Below are positions 24,941 to 33,290 of a stretch of DNA of 64,000 bases, piece by piece. The DNA comes from an uncultured Actinomycetes bacterium (GTDB lineage: Bacteria > Actinomycetota > Acidimicrobiia > Acidimicrobiales > RAAP-2). The stretch is taken from positions 62,001 through 126,000 of the forward strand of contig CAIYAP010000002.1 in assembly GCA_903924205.1 (NCBI GenBank). The letters are read 5' to 3'. Under the pieces are notes generated by a model. That model had not been told where the DNA came from. It saw only the letters and a program-made list of their open reading frames with translations, and did not search any database. Each line of letters begins with the position of its first letter. Within the stretch, counting starts at the first letter, position 1. A program made the translations under genes and the position numbers.

Positions 24941-26310
24941 TAGTCAAACTCCACAGATTCAGGAAGGGGTTGGCCGGTCAAGATGGCGTCGTAGCAAGCC
25001 GCCGTCCCGCGGGCGGTGACTTGCCACGTAAAGCGCTCGATCACTCGCTGACGACCATTGGCGCCGAGGCGGGCGGCCAGTTCGCGGTCATCGAGCAAGG
25101 TGCGAATGGCGTCGACGAGGGCGTCGGGGTCGTTCGGGGTGACGAGCAGCCCCGTCTCGCCACTAGTTCCCACTACCTCGGGAATCGCCCCGCCCGTGGT
25201 GCCGACGACCGGTACGCCGCAGCTCATCGCTTCAATGGCGGGCAGCGAGAAACCTTCGTAGAGGGACGGGACGATGGCGACTTCGGCCTCGCCGTAGAGG
25301 CGAGCGAGTTCTTCGTCACTGACGCCCGAGACGGTGCGCACGATGTCGGTGAGCCCGAGACGTTCCATGGTGGTGGCCACGCGGCCGCCGGGACGAGGCT
25401 TGCCAATGACCACGAGTTCAATGTTTCGCTCGGTACGCAACTTCGCCACGGCTTCGAGCAGGGGCACCAGCCCCTTCATGGGAACGTCCGAACTACTGGT
25501 GACCATGAGGCGGCCCGGTACGGCCGTGACTCCCTCGTAGGGACGGAACACTTGGGCATCGACACCCACCGGCACCACGGTCATGCGGTCCAGGGGCACC
25601 TTCATCTGCGCGTTGATGTCCACCTTGGAGTTGTGTGACACCGTCAGCAGCGCCGGCATGTTCTTCGCCACCCGCACCTGCATGCGTAAGAAGCCGAACC
25701 AGCGACGCGTGGTGAATCGCTTCCACGCAGTGTCGGCATGGTCGAGCGCAATAGAACGGTCCACGGTGATCGGGTGGTGCAAAGTCTCCAGGAGGGGCCA
25801 ACCGTCCTTCACCAATCCCGCGATTCCCGTGCCGAGGCATTGGTTGTCGTGGATGATGTCAAAGTCGGCGCGACGCGAGCGCATGATCTTGCGAATTCGC
25901 GTCGAGAAAGCCAACGGCTCACCGAAGCCGGCCGCCATCATGATGAGAAATTCCGTCCAGTCGGCCCACGTTTTAAATTCACGCAGTGCGGGCACGCGGA
26001 AAGGATCGGGGTCCCGATAGAGGTCAAGGCCCGGCACCGGCGTAAAACCCACACCCTCATCGAGCTCCGGCCACGGCTGACCAGCGAATACTTCGACTTG
26101 ATGGCCCAAGGCCACGAGTTCACGAGTGAGGTGACGGGTGTACACACCCTGACCGCCACAGGTGGGGTTACCGCGATACACGAAGAACGCCACGCGGTGC
26201 TTTCCGGGCTGCGCCGGTCGGGCCGACACATGTGCCGGAATGGTGATGTGGCGCGACCGTTCCCACGACGCGCGGGTATCGGTCCATGACTGTTTCAGGC
26301 TCTTGCCCAC
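24940..26310 (-). CDS. GT4-family glycosyltransferase
   Basis: 456 residues of GT-B fold. The N-terminal half shows GGQGVYTRHLTRELVALGH and the C-terminal nucleotide-sugar domain shows VIGKPRPGG, the E-x7-E signature region PSLYEGFSLPAIEAMSCGVP, and GLLVTPNDPDALV. Retaining glycosyltransferases of this type act at the inner membrane face. First gene of the operon with a methyltransferase and a toroid protein; no lipid-carrier or flippase genes are adjacent, so product and acceptor are unknown. Confidence 0.9.
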   Translation of the reverse strand: MGKSLKQSWTDTRASWERSRHITIPAHVSARPAQPGKHRVAFFVYRGNPTCGGQGVYTRHLTRELVALGHQVEVFAGQPWPELDEGVGFTPVPGLDLYRDPDPFRVPALREFKTWADWTEFLIMMAAGFGEPLAFSTRIRKIMRSRRADFDIIHDNQCLGTGIAGLVKDGWPLLETLHHPITVDRSIALDHADTAWKRFTTRRWFGFLRMQVRVAKNMPALLTVSHNSKVDINAQMKVPLDRMTVVPVGVDAQVFRPYEGVTAVPGRLMVTSSSDVPMKGLVPLLEAVAKLRTERNIELVVIGKPRPGGRVATTMERLGLTDIVRTVSGVSDEELARLYGEAEVAIVPSLYEGFSLPAIEAMSCGVPVVGTTGGAIPEVVGTSGETGLLVTPNDPDALVDAIRTLLDDRELAARLGANGRQRVIERFTWQVTARGTAACYDAILTGQPLPESVEFD

Positions 26311-26409
26311 GTAACTCCCTTACTGCGGGGTAACCATTATCCCCCATCGGGCCACCCGGGTGCGACGGACCCGTTCTCGGGGGTCAATTGGCTCGCTAAT
26401 CTTGCCCCC

Positions 26410-27639
26410 ATGGACCTTTCCTACCCCGTTGAATCAGAAGCATTCCGCGCCGAAGTACGCGCTTGGCTAGAGGCGAACCTCCCTGAGGGATGGGGCCAGC
26501 CCGGCTTTTCCATGACCTCCGAGGAGCGCCACGCTTTTAACGCGAACTGGCCCGAGAAGCTCTTCGCGGGCGGTTGGATATGCGCCGGCTGGCCAAAGGA
26601 ATACGGCGGCAAGGGCCTCAGCCTCATCGAGCAGGTCGTCGCGAACGAAGAATTTGCTCGTCTCGAGGCACCACTGCGCGCCGACTTCTTCGGTGACACT
26701 CTCGTTGGTCCCACCATTTTGCAGTGGGGCACCGAGGAGCAGAAGCAGGAGTTCATCCCCGGCATTTTGCAGGGCAAGATTGCCTGGTGTCAGGGCTTCT
26801 CGGAGCCGAACTCGGGCTCAGACCTCGCCAGCCTCGGCACCACCGCCGTCCTCGATGGCGATGAGTGGGTCATCAACGGCCAGAAGGTGTGGACCACCCA
26901 GGCCCAGCACGCCGACTACGTGTTCCTCCTCTGTCGCACCGACCCCAGCGCGCCGCAGCACTCGGGAATTAGCTACCTCTTAGTGCCCATGCACCAGCCG
27001 GGCGTGGAAGTTCGTCCCATCATTCAGGTGGACGGCACCGCGGAGTTCAACGAGGTGTTCTTCACCGACGCTCGTTGTTCCAAAGACAACGTCGTGGGAG
27101 GCGTGAACAATGGCTGGAAGGTGGCCATGACCACTCTCGGATTCGAGCGTGGCTCCTCCTCCACCACTGGTTACCGCCGCTTCCTCAAGGAATGGGAAGC
27201 CATCGTTCGTGCCGCCAAGCGCACTGGCGCCAATGGAAATCCCCTGGTTCGCGACCGCATCGTTCAGTCGTGGGAGAAGATCAAGATTATGCAGATCAAC
27301 GGATGGCGTTCGCTGACCGATGGTCTGAACGGCACACACCACACGGCCTTGCTCGGTGCGACGAACAAGATGTTCTGGTCCGAAGCACACCGTGACACGA
27401 TGGAACTCGCGCTCGACGTACTCGGCATGGACGCACAGATCCTGACCGGATCGGGCGAGGCCGAGGGCACCGTGCCCGGTAGCCGTCGTGGTCGCGATGA
27501 CTACCCCGTGTCGGACCTTCAGGCATCGTTCTTCTTCAGCCGCTCCGAAACGATCTGGGGTGGCACCGCAGAGATCCAGCGCAACATCATTGGCGAGCGC
27601 GCTCTCGGACTTCCGAAGGAACCCAAGCCCGCGAAGTAG
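26410..27639 (+). CDS. Acyl-CoA dehydrogenase
   Basis: FAD enzyme of 409 residues oxidising acyl-CoA to enoyl-CoA. Features: N-terminal helical domain, GFSEPNSGSDLASLGT in the flavin/substrate-binding middle domain, FNEVFFTDARC, and the C-terminal IWGGTAEIQRNIIGERALGLP. The length and FSEPNSGSD form fit the long branch-chain or steroid-type FadE proteins of actinobacteria. Stands alone; no Shine-Dalgarno is obvious before the ATG. Confidence 0.92.
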   Translation: MDLSYPVESEAFRAEVRAWLEANLPEGWGQPGFSMTSEERHAFNANWPEKLFAGGWICAGWPKEYGGKGLSLIEQVVANEEFARLEAPLRADFFGDTLVGPTILQWGTEEQKQEFIPGILQGKIAWCQGFSEPNSGSDLASLGTTAVLDGDEWVINGQKVWTTQAQHADYVFLLCRTDPSAPQHSGISYLLVPMHQPGVEVRPIIQVDGTAEFNEVFFTDARCSKDNVVGGVNNGWKVAMTTLGFERGSSSTTGYRRFLKEWEAIVRAAKRTGANGNPLVRDRIVQSWEKIKIMQINGWRSLTDGLNGTHHTALLGATNKMFWSEAHRDTMELALDVLGMDAQILTGSGEAEGTVPGSRRGRDDYPVSDLQASFFFSRSETIWGGTAEIQRNIIGERALGLPKEPKPAK

Positions 27640-27687
27640 TTGCCCCATGCAATAAAGAACCCCGTGCCTTCGTACCGAAAGCACGAA

Positions 27688-27725
27688 GTTCACGAATTGC
27701 ATTGTTCCAAAGATTGTTCGTGAAC
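27688..27725. repeat. Perfect 9-bp inverted repeat GTTCACGAA/TTCGTGAAC
   Basis: GTTCACGAA at 27688-27696 is mirrored by TTCGTGAAC at 27717-27725 with a 20-base loop. A second small hairpin (CTTCGT...ACGAAG, about 27668-27688) precedes it. It sits between the convergent acyl-CoA dehydrogenase and zinc-ribbon genes at the left edge of the AT-richer patch, so it could be a bidirectional transcription terminator, although no U-tract follows, or a relic of an insertion boundary. Confidence 0.6.
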
Positions 27726-27741
27726 GAAAGTTTTGAATCGC

Positions 27742-28353
27742 CTAGAAGGCCGACAACACAATTCCGACCACAACAGCACCAACAAGTGACATTCCAATTT
27801 GCTTCGCGGGATTCTCCGACTTGGCACTGGCCTTCCAGTCTCGGTACATGAGCACAATTGCCCCCACGCCAGCCGCAACTCCAAGAATCGAAACAAGCGG
27901 ACCAAAACTGATGCTGTAAGAGACTTGACTTGTCGAGGAAAAACTCGCCGTCATTCCGAAGAAAATGTCAACGGCCACAATCACTGTTGAAACAGTAGGC
28001 CTTGAGAAATTCTCTTTCTCGGCTCCAAAAATTCCGAGAAGCCGCAGACCGTCAAAGGCCATTACTAAGGCCATGATCAAGATGATTGGGCCGGGCGCGA
28101 GAGTCATCGATAGGTTCTTACCGAATTGGAAGGCATTTCTAGTAATGCTGTAATACCCAAGAGAAGCGCTCACCCACGGCAATGCCGTACCTATTGCTAC
28201 TAAGGCTGCTCCGGCAATCATCATGATGCCTGCATTTTTTCTATTGGAAGTCAAGACCGTCGTGGAGCTGCTCGTTATCGATTTGTACTCGGCGCCGCAC
28301 GTTGGGCAGTACTGCTGCTGCGGAGTCATTTCATGGTTGTTAGCACACTGCAT
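27742..28353 (-). CDS. Zinc-ribbon membrane protein of unknown function
   Basis: 203 residues. The N-terminus is a zinc ribbon of the form CANNHEMTPQQQYCPTCG, in which Cys/His pairs could bind Zn. Four or five hydrophobic helices follow (for example IMMIAGAALVAIGTALPW, LAPGPIILIMALVMAF, VVVGIVLSA). AGGGAGCG precedes the ATG. Base composition is visibly more AT-rich than the surroundings, suggesting recent acquisition. No family assignment beyond the zinc-ribbon-plus-membrane architecture. Confidence 0.68.
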   Translation of the reverse strand: MQCANNHEMTPQQQYCPTCGAEYKSITSSSTTVLTSNRKNAGIMMIAGAALVAIGTALPWVSASLGYYSITRNAFQFGKNLSMTLAPGPIILIMALVMAFDGLRLLGIFGAEKENFSRPTVSTVIVAVDIFFGMTASFSSTSQVSYSISFGPLVSILGVAAGVGAIVLMYRDWKASAKSENPAKQIGMSLVGAVVVGIVLSAF

Positions 28354-28409
28354 TTTCGCTCCCTAAAGGGTTAAATACTTAATTCAATCCTAGCCAAGTA
28401 AAGTGGTTA

Positions 28410-28985
28410 TCATGGCAAATTTTTGGGGCAAGCTTTGGCGCTAGGCAATGAGATTGACTGCTTAATGAAAACAGAGAGTTTCTTCCCTTTAGATACATAG
28501 AAAATAGTTGCACCGTCGATTTTCCAAGGGTGCTCAATTGGATGTAATAATTTCGCCTGGACGACGATGAAGTACCACTCGTGGGGAAGCGCTTCAACTT
28601 TAACTCTTCCATTCTTCGTCTTAAGGCGAATTCCTGATTTCATCGCTTCAAGGTTTTGCGACATTGCAATCTCGCCAGTGTTGGTACCTGTTTCGAATTT
28701 CAGAACCTCAAAACCTAGATCGAGTTGTTTGAAATGTTCTGTCTTTAGCTTTACATCAGTGATGTAAACCGAGCCACCCCCTTTCACTATGAATCCAAGA
28801 TTCCCATCGCTAACCTCACAACTCGATAGGTCGCTGAAACGGTAGTCGTATCCTTTGTTCCAATTTCCAACTGCGACCAACTGTGAAATTCGAGGATGTG
28901 GCGTCTTATTTGACTCGGCGCCCCAGACGATAAGCAACATGACAACTGCGACCATCGGAAGGGAAATCTTTAAACTTTTCACCAT
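28410..28985 (-). CDS. Exported protein of unknown function
   Basis: 191 residues. A short basic start and hydrophobic segment (SLKISLPMVAVVMLLIVWGA) form a signal peptide or single anchor. The remainder is a soluble, beta-rich looking domain without recognised motifs, containing two Cys (SSCEVSDG and a C-terminal AKACPKN). Its AT-rich codon use matches the zinc-ribbon neighbour and differs from the flanking genes. Same strand as the neighbour with a 56-base gap, so possibly co-transcribed. Confidence 0.6.
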   Translation of the reverse strand: MVKSLKISLPMVAVVMLLIVWGAESNKTPHPRISQLVAVGNWNKGYDYRFSDLSSCEVSDGNLGFIVKGGGSVYITDVKLKTEHFKQLDLGFEVLKFETGTNTGEIAMSQNLEAMKSGIRLKTKNGRVKVEALPHEWYFIVVQAKLLHPIEHPWKIDGATIFYVSKGKKLSVFIKQSISLPSAKACPKNLP

Positions 28986-29050
28986 TTCTTCATACCACAG
29001 AAGTGGTGTAATTTTGTATACGTCCTATCTCTTTGGGCTCTGCCTCCCGA

Positions 29051-30316
29051 CTATCGCTTTGCGACTTTCCCATGACATTCTGTCTGGCTTTCTGCCGTCT
29101 CTGACTTCCGTGCCTTCACCGTCAAAAGCATCCCCACCACCAAAGTGGAGATGGATCCCACGAGTAACCCCACCCGGGGGCTCGTCGCGGCAACGATGGC
29201 ACCCACAATCGGTGCCCCAATAGGGGTGGTGCCGAGGAAAGCGATGCCGTGCAAACTCATCACGCGACCGCGATATTCCTCGCGTGAGTTGAGCTGCAGC
29301 GTCGCGTTACACGTCGAGACAAACGCGATGGAGCTCGCACCCGTCACGACGAGTGCGAGCGCCGCCACCAACATCGTGGGGGCAAGAGCTACCACGGTCA
29401 TTGACACCCCAAAGGTGAGGCCGAGACCGGCGAGCAGGGCGACAGTTGGTCGTGATCGACGAGCGACGTACAGCCCGCCCATGACCGCGCCGAGCCCCAT
29501 GGCGCCGAGGAGAAAACCGTAGGCGGACGCGTGTTCGTCATGGAAGGTGACCTGGACCAAGAGGGGCAAGGTCGTGGTGAAGTTGAAAGCGAAGGTACCC
29601 ACCATCACCACCGAGAGCAACACGGTCCGAATCAGCGGTGTGCCCCACGCATATCTCAGGCCGCTACGCAATTGCCCCTTGCGTGGACGCTCTCGGCGAA
29701 TGGGCGTCAGTTCGCTGTCGCGCATCGCCACGAGGGCAGTAATCACGGCGAGATAGCTCACCGAATTGGCGATAAAGCAACCGGCGGTGCCCGTGAGGGC
29801 AATGAAGAGCGTCGCGATGGCCGGGCCTATGAGTCGGCCGGCATTCATGATCACGCTGTTCAAGCTGACGGCGTTGGCAATCAGATCTCGACCAACCATC
29901 TCCTGGACGAATGACTGACGGGCCGGCACATCAAAGAGATTGGCTATTCCGTTCAGGATGGCAATAGTGAATACCAGCGGAATCGATACCGCATGAACGA
30001 GAACGCAGATGCCCAGCACGAGGGCCAAGATTCCTGACGAACCTTGAGTGGCGTACAAAATGACTCGCTTGTTGTAGCGGTCGGCCAGCACTCCCCCGTA
30101 CGAGCCGAACAGCAGCATCGGGAGGTATTGCAGCGCAATGGATACTCCCAGTAAAAATGCGTCGTGGTGCGTTATTTGCAGTATCAACCAACCCTGGGCC
30201 ACTGACTGCATCCAGGTGCCCGACACGCTGATGATCTGGCCAATGAAATAGAGGCGGAAGTTGCGAACCACCAGAGCCGCGAAGGTCTGACTGGCTAGTC
30301 GGCGGGCCGCACTCAT
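29051..30316 (-). CDS. MFS efflux transporter (MFS_3/EntS-like)
   Basis: 421 residues, about 12 transmembrane helices. The N-terminus (FAALVVRNFRLYFIGQIISVSGTW) and the loop GGVLADRYNKR after helix 2 are typical of the enterobactin-exporter-like MFS_3 group used for drug or metabolite export. The start overlaps the MarR stop (ATGA), so the regulator and pump are one operon, a usual arrangement for inducible efflux. Confidence 0.88.
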   Translation of the reverse strand: MSAARRLASQTFAALVVRNFRLYFIGQIISVSGTWMQSVAQGWLILQITHHDAFLLGVSIALQYLPMLLFGSYGGVLADRYNKRVILYATQGSSGILALVLGICVLVHAVSIPLVFTIAILNGIANLFDVPARQSFVQEMVGRDLIANAVSLNSVIMNAGRLIGPAIATLFIALTGTAGCFIANSVSYLAVITALVAMRDSELTPIRRERPRKGQLRSGLRYAWGTPLIRTVLLSVVMVGTFAFNFTTTLPLLVQVTFHDEHASAYGFLLGAMGLGAVMGGLYVARRSRPTVALLAGLGLTFGVSMTVVALAPTMLVAALALVVTGASSIAFVSTCNATLQLNSREEYRGRVMSLHGIAFLGTTPIGAPIVGAIVAATSPRVGLLVGSISTLVVGMLLTVKARKSETAESQTECHGKVAKR

Positions 30317-30744
30317 GCGTCACCCACGAGGTGCTCGAGTAGCCGGGCCAATTTGGGGAGTAAGTGGCGGTCGCCATCACTGAGTTGCGCCAGGCGCATG
30401 GCCAGATACTCCGTCTTTCGTTCACGAATCTGCGCCACCTCGCGGCGACCGTGAGGGGTCAAGCTGACTCGCTGACAGCGTCGATCATTTTCATCAGTGA
30501 TGCGCTGAACAAGTCCCATCTCTTCGAGCGCCGTCACCAATCGGGTCACGGTAGGCGGCTGGACCTGTTCGCGAGCCGCCAGGTCTCCCAAGGTGGCATT
30601 ACCCAAGATGTCCACCGATGCCAGCAGCGAGGCTTGCGCCGGCGAGACTCCGCCGAGCGAATTCTGACGCAGTCGGCGATTTAGCCGCGTCACCGATCGA
30701 CGCAGTTCGCTGGCGATCTCGTTAGTGTCAGACGGCTTTTTCAT
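30313..30744 (-). CDS. MarR-family transcriptional regulator
   Basis: 143 residues with the winged helix (LGDLAAREQVQPPTVTRLVTALEEMGLVQRI, then DRRCQRVSLTPHGR). It precedes and overlaps an MFS pump, so it most likely represses its own operon until a ligand binds. Just upstream of its ATG lies an AT-rich block with partly symmetric TTAGTTAG/TAATTA elements (about 30748-30768) that could be its operator; this is a guess from position. Confidence 0.88.
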   Translation of the reverse strand: MKKPSDTNEIASELRRSVTRLNRRLRQNSLGGVSPAQASLLASVDILGNATLGDLAAREQVQPPTVTRLVTALEEMGLVQRITDENDRRCQRVSLTPHGRREVAQIRERKTEYLAMRLAQLSDGDRHLLPKLARLLEHLVGDA

Positions 30745-30807
30745 TACTTACCCTAACTAACTAATTACAGCCTAGACGACGCGGTGATCGAGTTCATCAG
30801 GAATCTC

Positions 30808-31140
30808 TTACAGGTTGCGGTAACGCGGCACGTAGCCGCCCGTGCCGAGACCGGCTGACACTTCGGGGTCGACTGAGTCATCCAGGCCACCGATGACCTC
30901 GGTCACCCACGACAAGCGATCCTTCAAGATGCGCTCCACTCCCCCGTGCAGAGTGTCCGAGGAAATCGCGCAGCTCGTGCAGGCGCCGGCAAGTTGAACC
31001 TCGACCACACCCGTCTCCACGTCGGCAGACCGCAGCAGCAAGTCTCCGCCATCAGCCTGAACGGAGGGCCGCAACAAATCCAAGAGCTTGGTGAGAGCGT
31101 TCAGGCGCTCGGCGCGTTCGGTATCGGTCAAAGTGCTCAC
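30808..31140 (-). CDS. NifU-like C-terminal domain protein (Fe-S scaffold/carrier)
   Basis: 110 residues from GTG 31140; GTG 31146 would add two residues, and longer frames upstream would read into non-homologous sequence. It has the NifU/Nfu core LLDLLRPSVQADGGDLLL and the cluster-binding CxxC in GACTSCAISSDTL. Such proteins carry a 4Fe-4S cluster to apo-enzymes. It is divergent from the P450 gene, with about 97 bases between them holding the promoters. Confidence 0.85.
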   Translation of the reverse strand: MSTLTDTERAERLNALTKLLDLLRPSVQADGGDLLLRSADVETGVVEVQLAGACTSCAISSDTLHGGVERILKDRLSWVTEVIGGLDDSVDPEVSAGLGTGGYVPRYRNL

Positions 31141-31237
31141 CCTCACAGTATGCCGGTTTTTTCTTGATTTACGACAAGTCTCATGTGAGAAAGTCGCTAT
31201 TCCGCCGAAAATACAGCCCTGCCGATACCCTTGGCGC

Positions 31238-32500
31238 ATGACTTCGCCAGACTTTCCGCTCAGTGCCATTGATCTGTCCGATATGGATTTTTGGCGCCGG
31301 CCATGGTCCGAGCGTTACGCCGCTTTCGCCACCTTGCGCCGCGACTCGCCCATCACCAAATTCGCCGATCCCGAAGTCGTGGGTACCACGATGGAGTTCC
31401 CACCGTCCAACGGATATTGGGCACTGTCACGCCATGTCGACGTCGCCCACGCATCTCGTCACCCCGACATTTTTCTCTCGGGCCCCGGTGCTGTGTCGAC
31501 CATGGATCTCCCCGAGGAAATGGTCGAGTACTTCTCCGGCATGATCTCGACGGACAACCCCAAGCACGCCCGACTTCGCCGTATCGTGTCGAACGCGTTT
31601 AACCCTCGCAACGTGCGAGCGGTCGAAGACACCATTGAGCGTGTCGCCGCCGAAACGGTGACGCGCGCTGAGGGGGCCGGCACGGGCGACTTTGTCACCG
31701 ACATTGCGGCGCCCTTCCCCCTGCAAATCATTTGCGACATGATGGGCGTGTCGCCGAGCGACTACGCGACCGTGCTCGCCTGCTCCAACGTGATTTTGTC
31801 CATGGGCGACCCGGACATCATTCCTGCCGGCACCGACCCCATCGTGGCCGTCCTCGAGGCGGGGGCCACGTTGACCGCCCTTATGGAGGACCTCGGTCGA
31901 TTCCGCGTGGAAAACCCCATTGACGACATCACCAGTGCATTAGTCAACGCCGAGATTGAGAGCGAGAAACTCACGGGTCAAGAGCTCGCGTCGTTCTTTG
32001 TCCTGCTGGTCACGGCGGGTAACGAGACCACCCGGACGGCCATCGCGCACGGTCTGCACGTGCTCACCCAATTCCCGGAACAAAAGCAGCGTTGGATCGA
32101 CGATCTCGACGGACTGACCTCGACAGCGGTGGACGAGATTGTCCGCTGGGCCTCACCGGTGACGTGGATGCGTCGCACTCTGTCGCAGGACTACACCCTG
32201 TCGGGCGTCGACCTGTCGGCCGGCGACAAGGTCTTGCTGTTTTACAACAGCGCGAATCGTGACGAATCCGCCTTCGTCAATCCCGAGCTCTTTGACCTCG
32301 GGCGGTCGCCCAACGACCACTACGGCTTTGGTGCCCCCGGGCCTCACTTCTGCCTCGGCGCGCACCTCGCCCGTCGTGAAATTTCCGTGATGTTCCGCGA
32401 ACTACTGACCCGCCACCCCGACATCGTTTCCGTGGGCGCGCCGGCGCAACTCGAGTCGTCGTTCGTGAACGGAATTAAGCGTCTGGCGTATCGCTGGTAG
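31238..32500 (+). CDS. Cytochrome P450
   Basis: 420 residues from ATG 31238. It has the oxygen-binding I-helix TAGNETTRTAI, the E-x-x-R helix (in EIVRWASPVTWMRR context) and the haem loop FGAPGPHFCLGAHLAR with the thiolate C372. The sequence style matches actinobacterial P450s of the CYP124/125/142 group that hydroxylate sterol or branched lipid chains, but substrate cannot be fixed. No redox partner adjoins it; the ferredoxin at 8.1 kb is not linked. Its 3' end overlaps the convergent AhpD-like gene. Confidence 0.92.
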   Translation: MTSPDFPLSAIDLSDMDFWRRPWSERYAAFATLRRDSPITKFADPEVVGTTMEFPPSNGYWALSRHVDVAHASRHPDIFLSGPGAVSTMDLPEEMVEYFSGMISTDNPKHARLRRIVSNAFNPRNVRAVEDTIERVAAETVTRAEGAGTGDFVTDIAAPFPLQIICDMMGVSPSDYATVLACSNVILSMGDPDIIPAGTDPIVAVLEAGATLTALMEDLGRFRVENPIDDITSALVNAEIESEKLTGQELASFFVLLVTAGNETTRTAIAHGLHVLTQFPEQKQRWIDDLDGLTSTAVDEIVRWASPVTWMRRTLSQDYTLSGVDLSAGDKVLLFYNSANRDESAFVNPELFDLGRSPNDHYGFGAPGPHFCLGAHLARREISVMFRELLTRHPDIVSVGAPAQLESSFVNGIKRLAYRW

Positions 32501-32831
32501 CGAGTTCATCGTAGAACGCCAAGGCTCGCGGACCCCAGACGGTTCCGGGACCACCATTCATCAAGATCGCTACTCCGCAGGTCTCGGCAATTTCTTGACG
32601 AGTCGCGCCGGCACGCCTCGCGCCCCTGACGTGGGCCAGGACGCAACCATCGCATTCACGGGTGATCGCAATGCCGAGAGCAACGAGTTCTTTGTGTTTC
32701 ACGGACAGCTCACCCTCGGCCATCGCGGCGCGGCTGAGATCGGCGAATCCGCGCAGGACGTCGGGAATGAGGCCACGCAACTCGCGAGCGGCGAGCTTCA
32801 ATTCATCGTCAATGTCGTGCACGTGGGCCAT
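32475..32831 (-). CDS. Carboxymuconolactone decarboxylase/AhpD-like protein
   Basis: 118 residues. The AhpD core with redox cysteines and His is seen in ECDGCVLAHVRGARRAGAT (C-x2-C-x3-H). Such proteins act as alkylhydroperoxidases or, in another branch, lactone decarboxylases. Third gene of the acs-GNAT run, ten bases after the GNAT stop; peroxide defence during lipid metabolism would fit but is inference. Confidence 0.85.
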   Translation of the reverse strand: MAHVHDIDDELKLAARELRGLIPDVLRGFADLSRAAMAEGELSVKHKELVALGIAITRECDGCVLAHVRGARRAGATRQEIAETCGVAILMNGGPGTVWGPRALAFYDELATSDTPDA

Positions 32832-32840
32832 GCCCGCACG

Positions 32841-33290
32841 CTAGCCCTCCAGCAGCTTCTTAAACCCGCCATGGCCGTGCGTGTAGCCCTCGCGCAGATA
32901 GAAACGGTGAGCATCTAGGCGAGCCAGATTGCTCGTGAGTTGCACCCGATACGCCCCGACTCGGCGAGACAGGTTTTCCGCGTCGGCGAGCAGCAACTTG
33001 CCAATTCCTTGGCTTCGCCGATCAGAGCGAACATGAAAACTCTCGAGTTCCACGCAGATGCTCCCGCGGTGCTGAAAATGGGTCAGCACCATGACCTGCA
33101 CCACACCCACCACGTCGGCGCCATCACGAGCGACCAAGACATCGCCGCCCGTCGCTCGAGTCGCCAGAACCGCACGCCAGTATGCCTCCTCGTCGAGGGG
33201 GTTCTCGGCCTCCGGCGTAAAACTCCCCGCCTCCACCAATGAGGCCGCCACGCCCACTTCGTGGCGCTCAATGGGTCCGGTAGAGATCAC
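32841..33290 (-). CDS. GNAT-family N-acetyltransferase
   Basis: 149 residues. Acetyl-CoA-binding motif A is seen as VRSDRRSQGIGKLLLADAE, followed by RRVGAYRVQLTSN and the C-terminal AHRFYLREGYTHG. Its start overlaps the acs stop (ATGA), so it is translated with acetyl-CoA synthetase. In several bacteria a GNAT of the Pat type acetylates Acs to control it; this one is short and lacks a regulatory domain, so that link is only suggestive. Confidence 0.86.
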   Translation of the reverse strand: MISTGPIERHEVGVAASLVEAGSFTPEAENPLDEEAYWRAVLATRATGGDVLVARDGADVVGVVQVMVLTHFQHRGSICVELESFHVRSDRRSQGIGKLLLADAENLSRRVGAYRVQLTSNLARLDAHRFYLREGYTHGHGGFKKLLEG

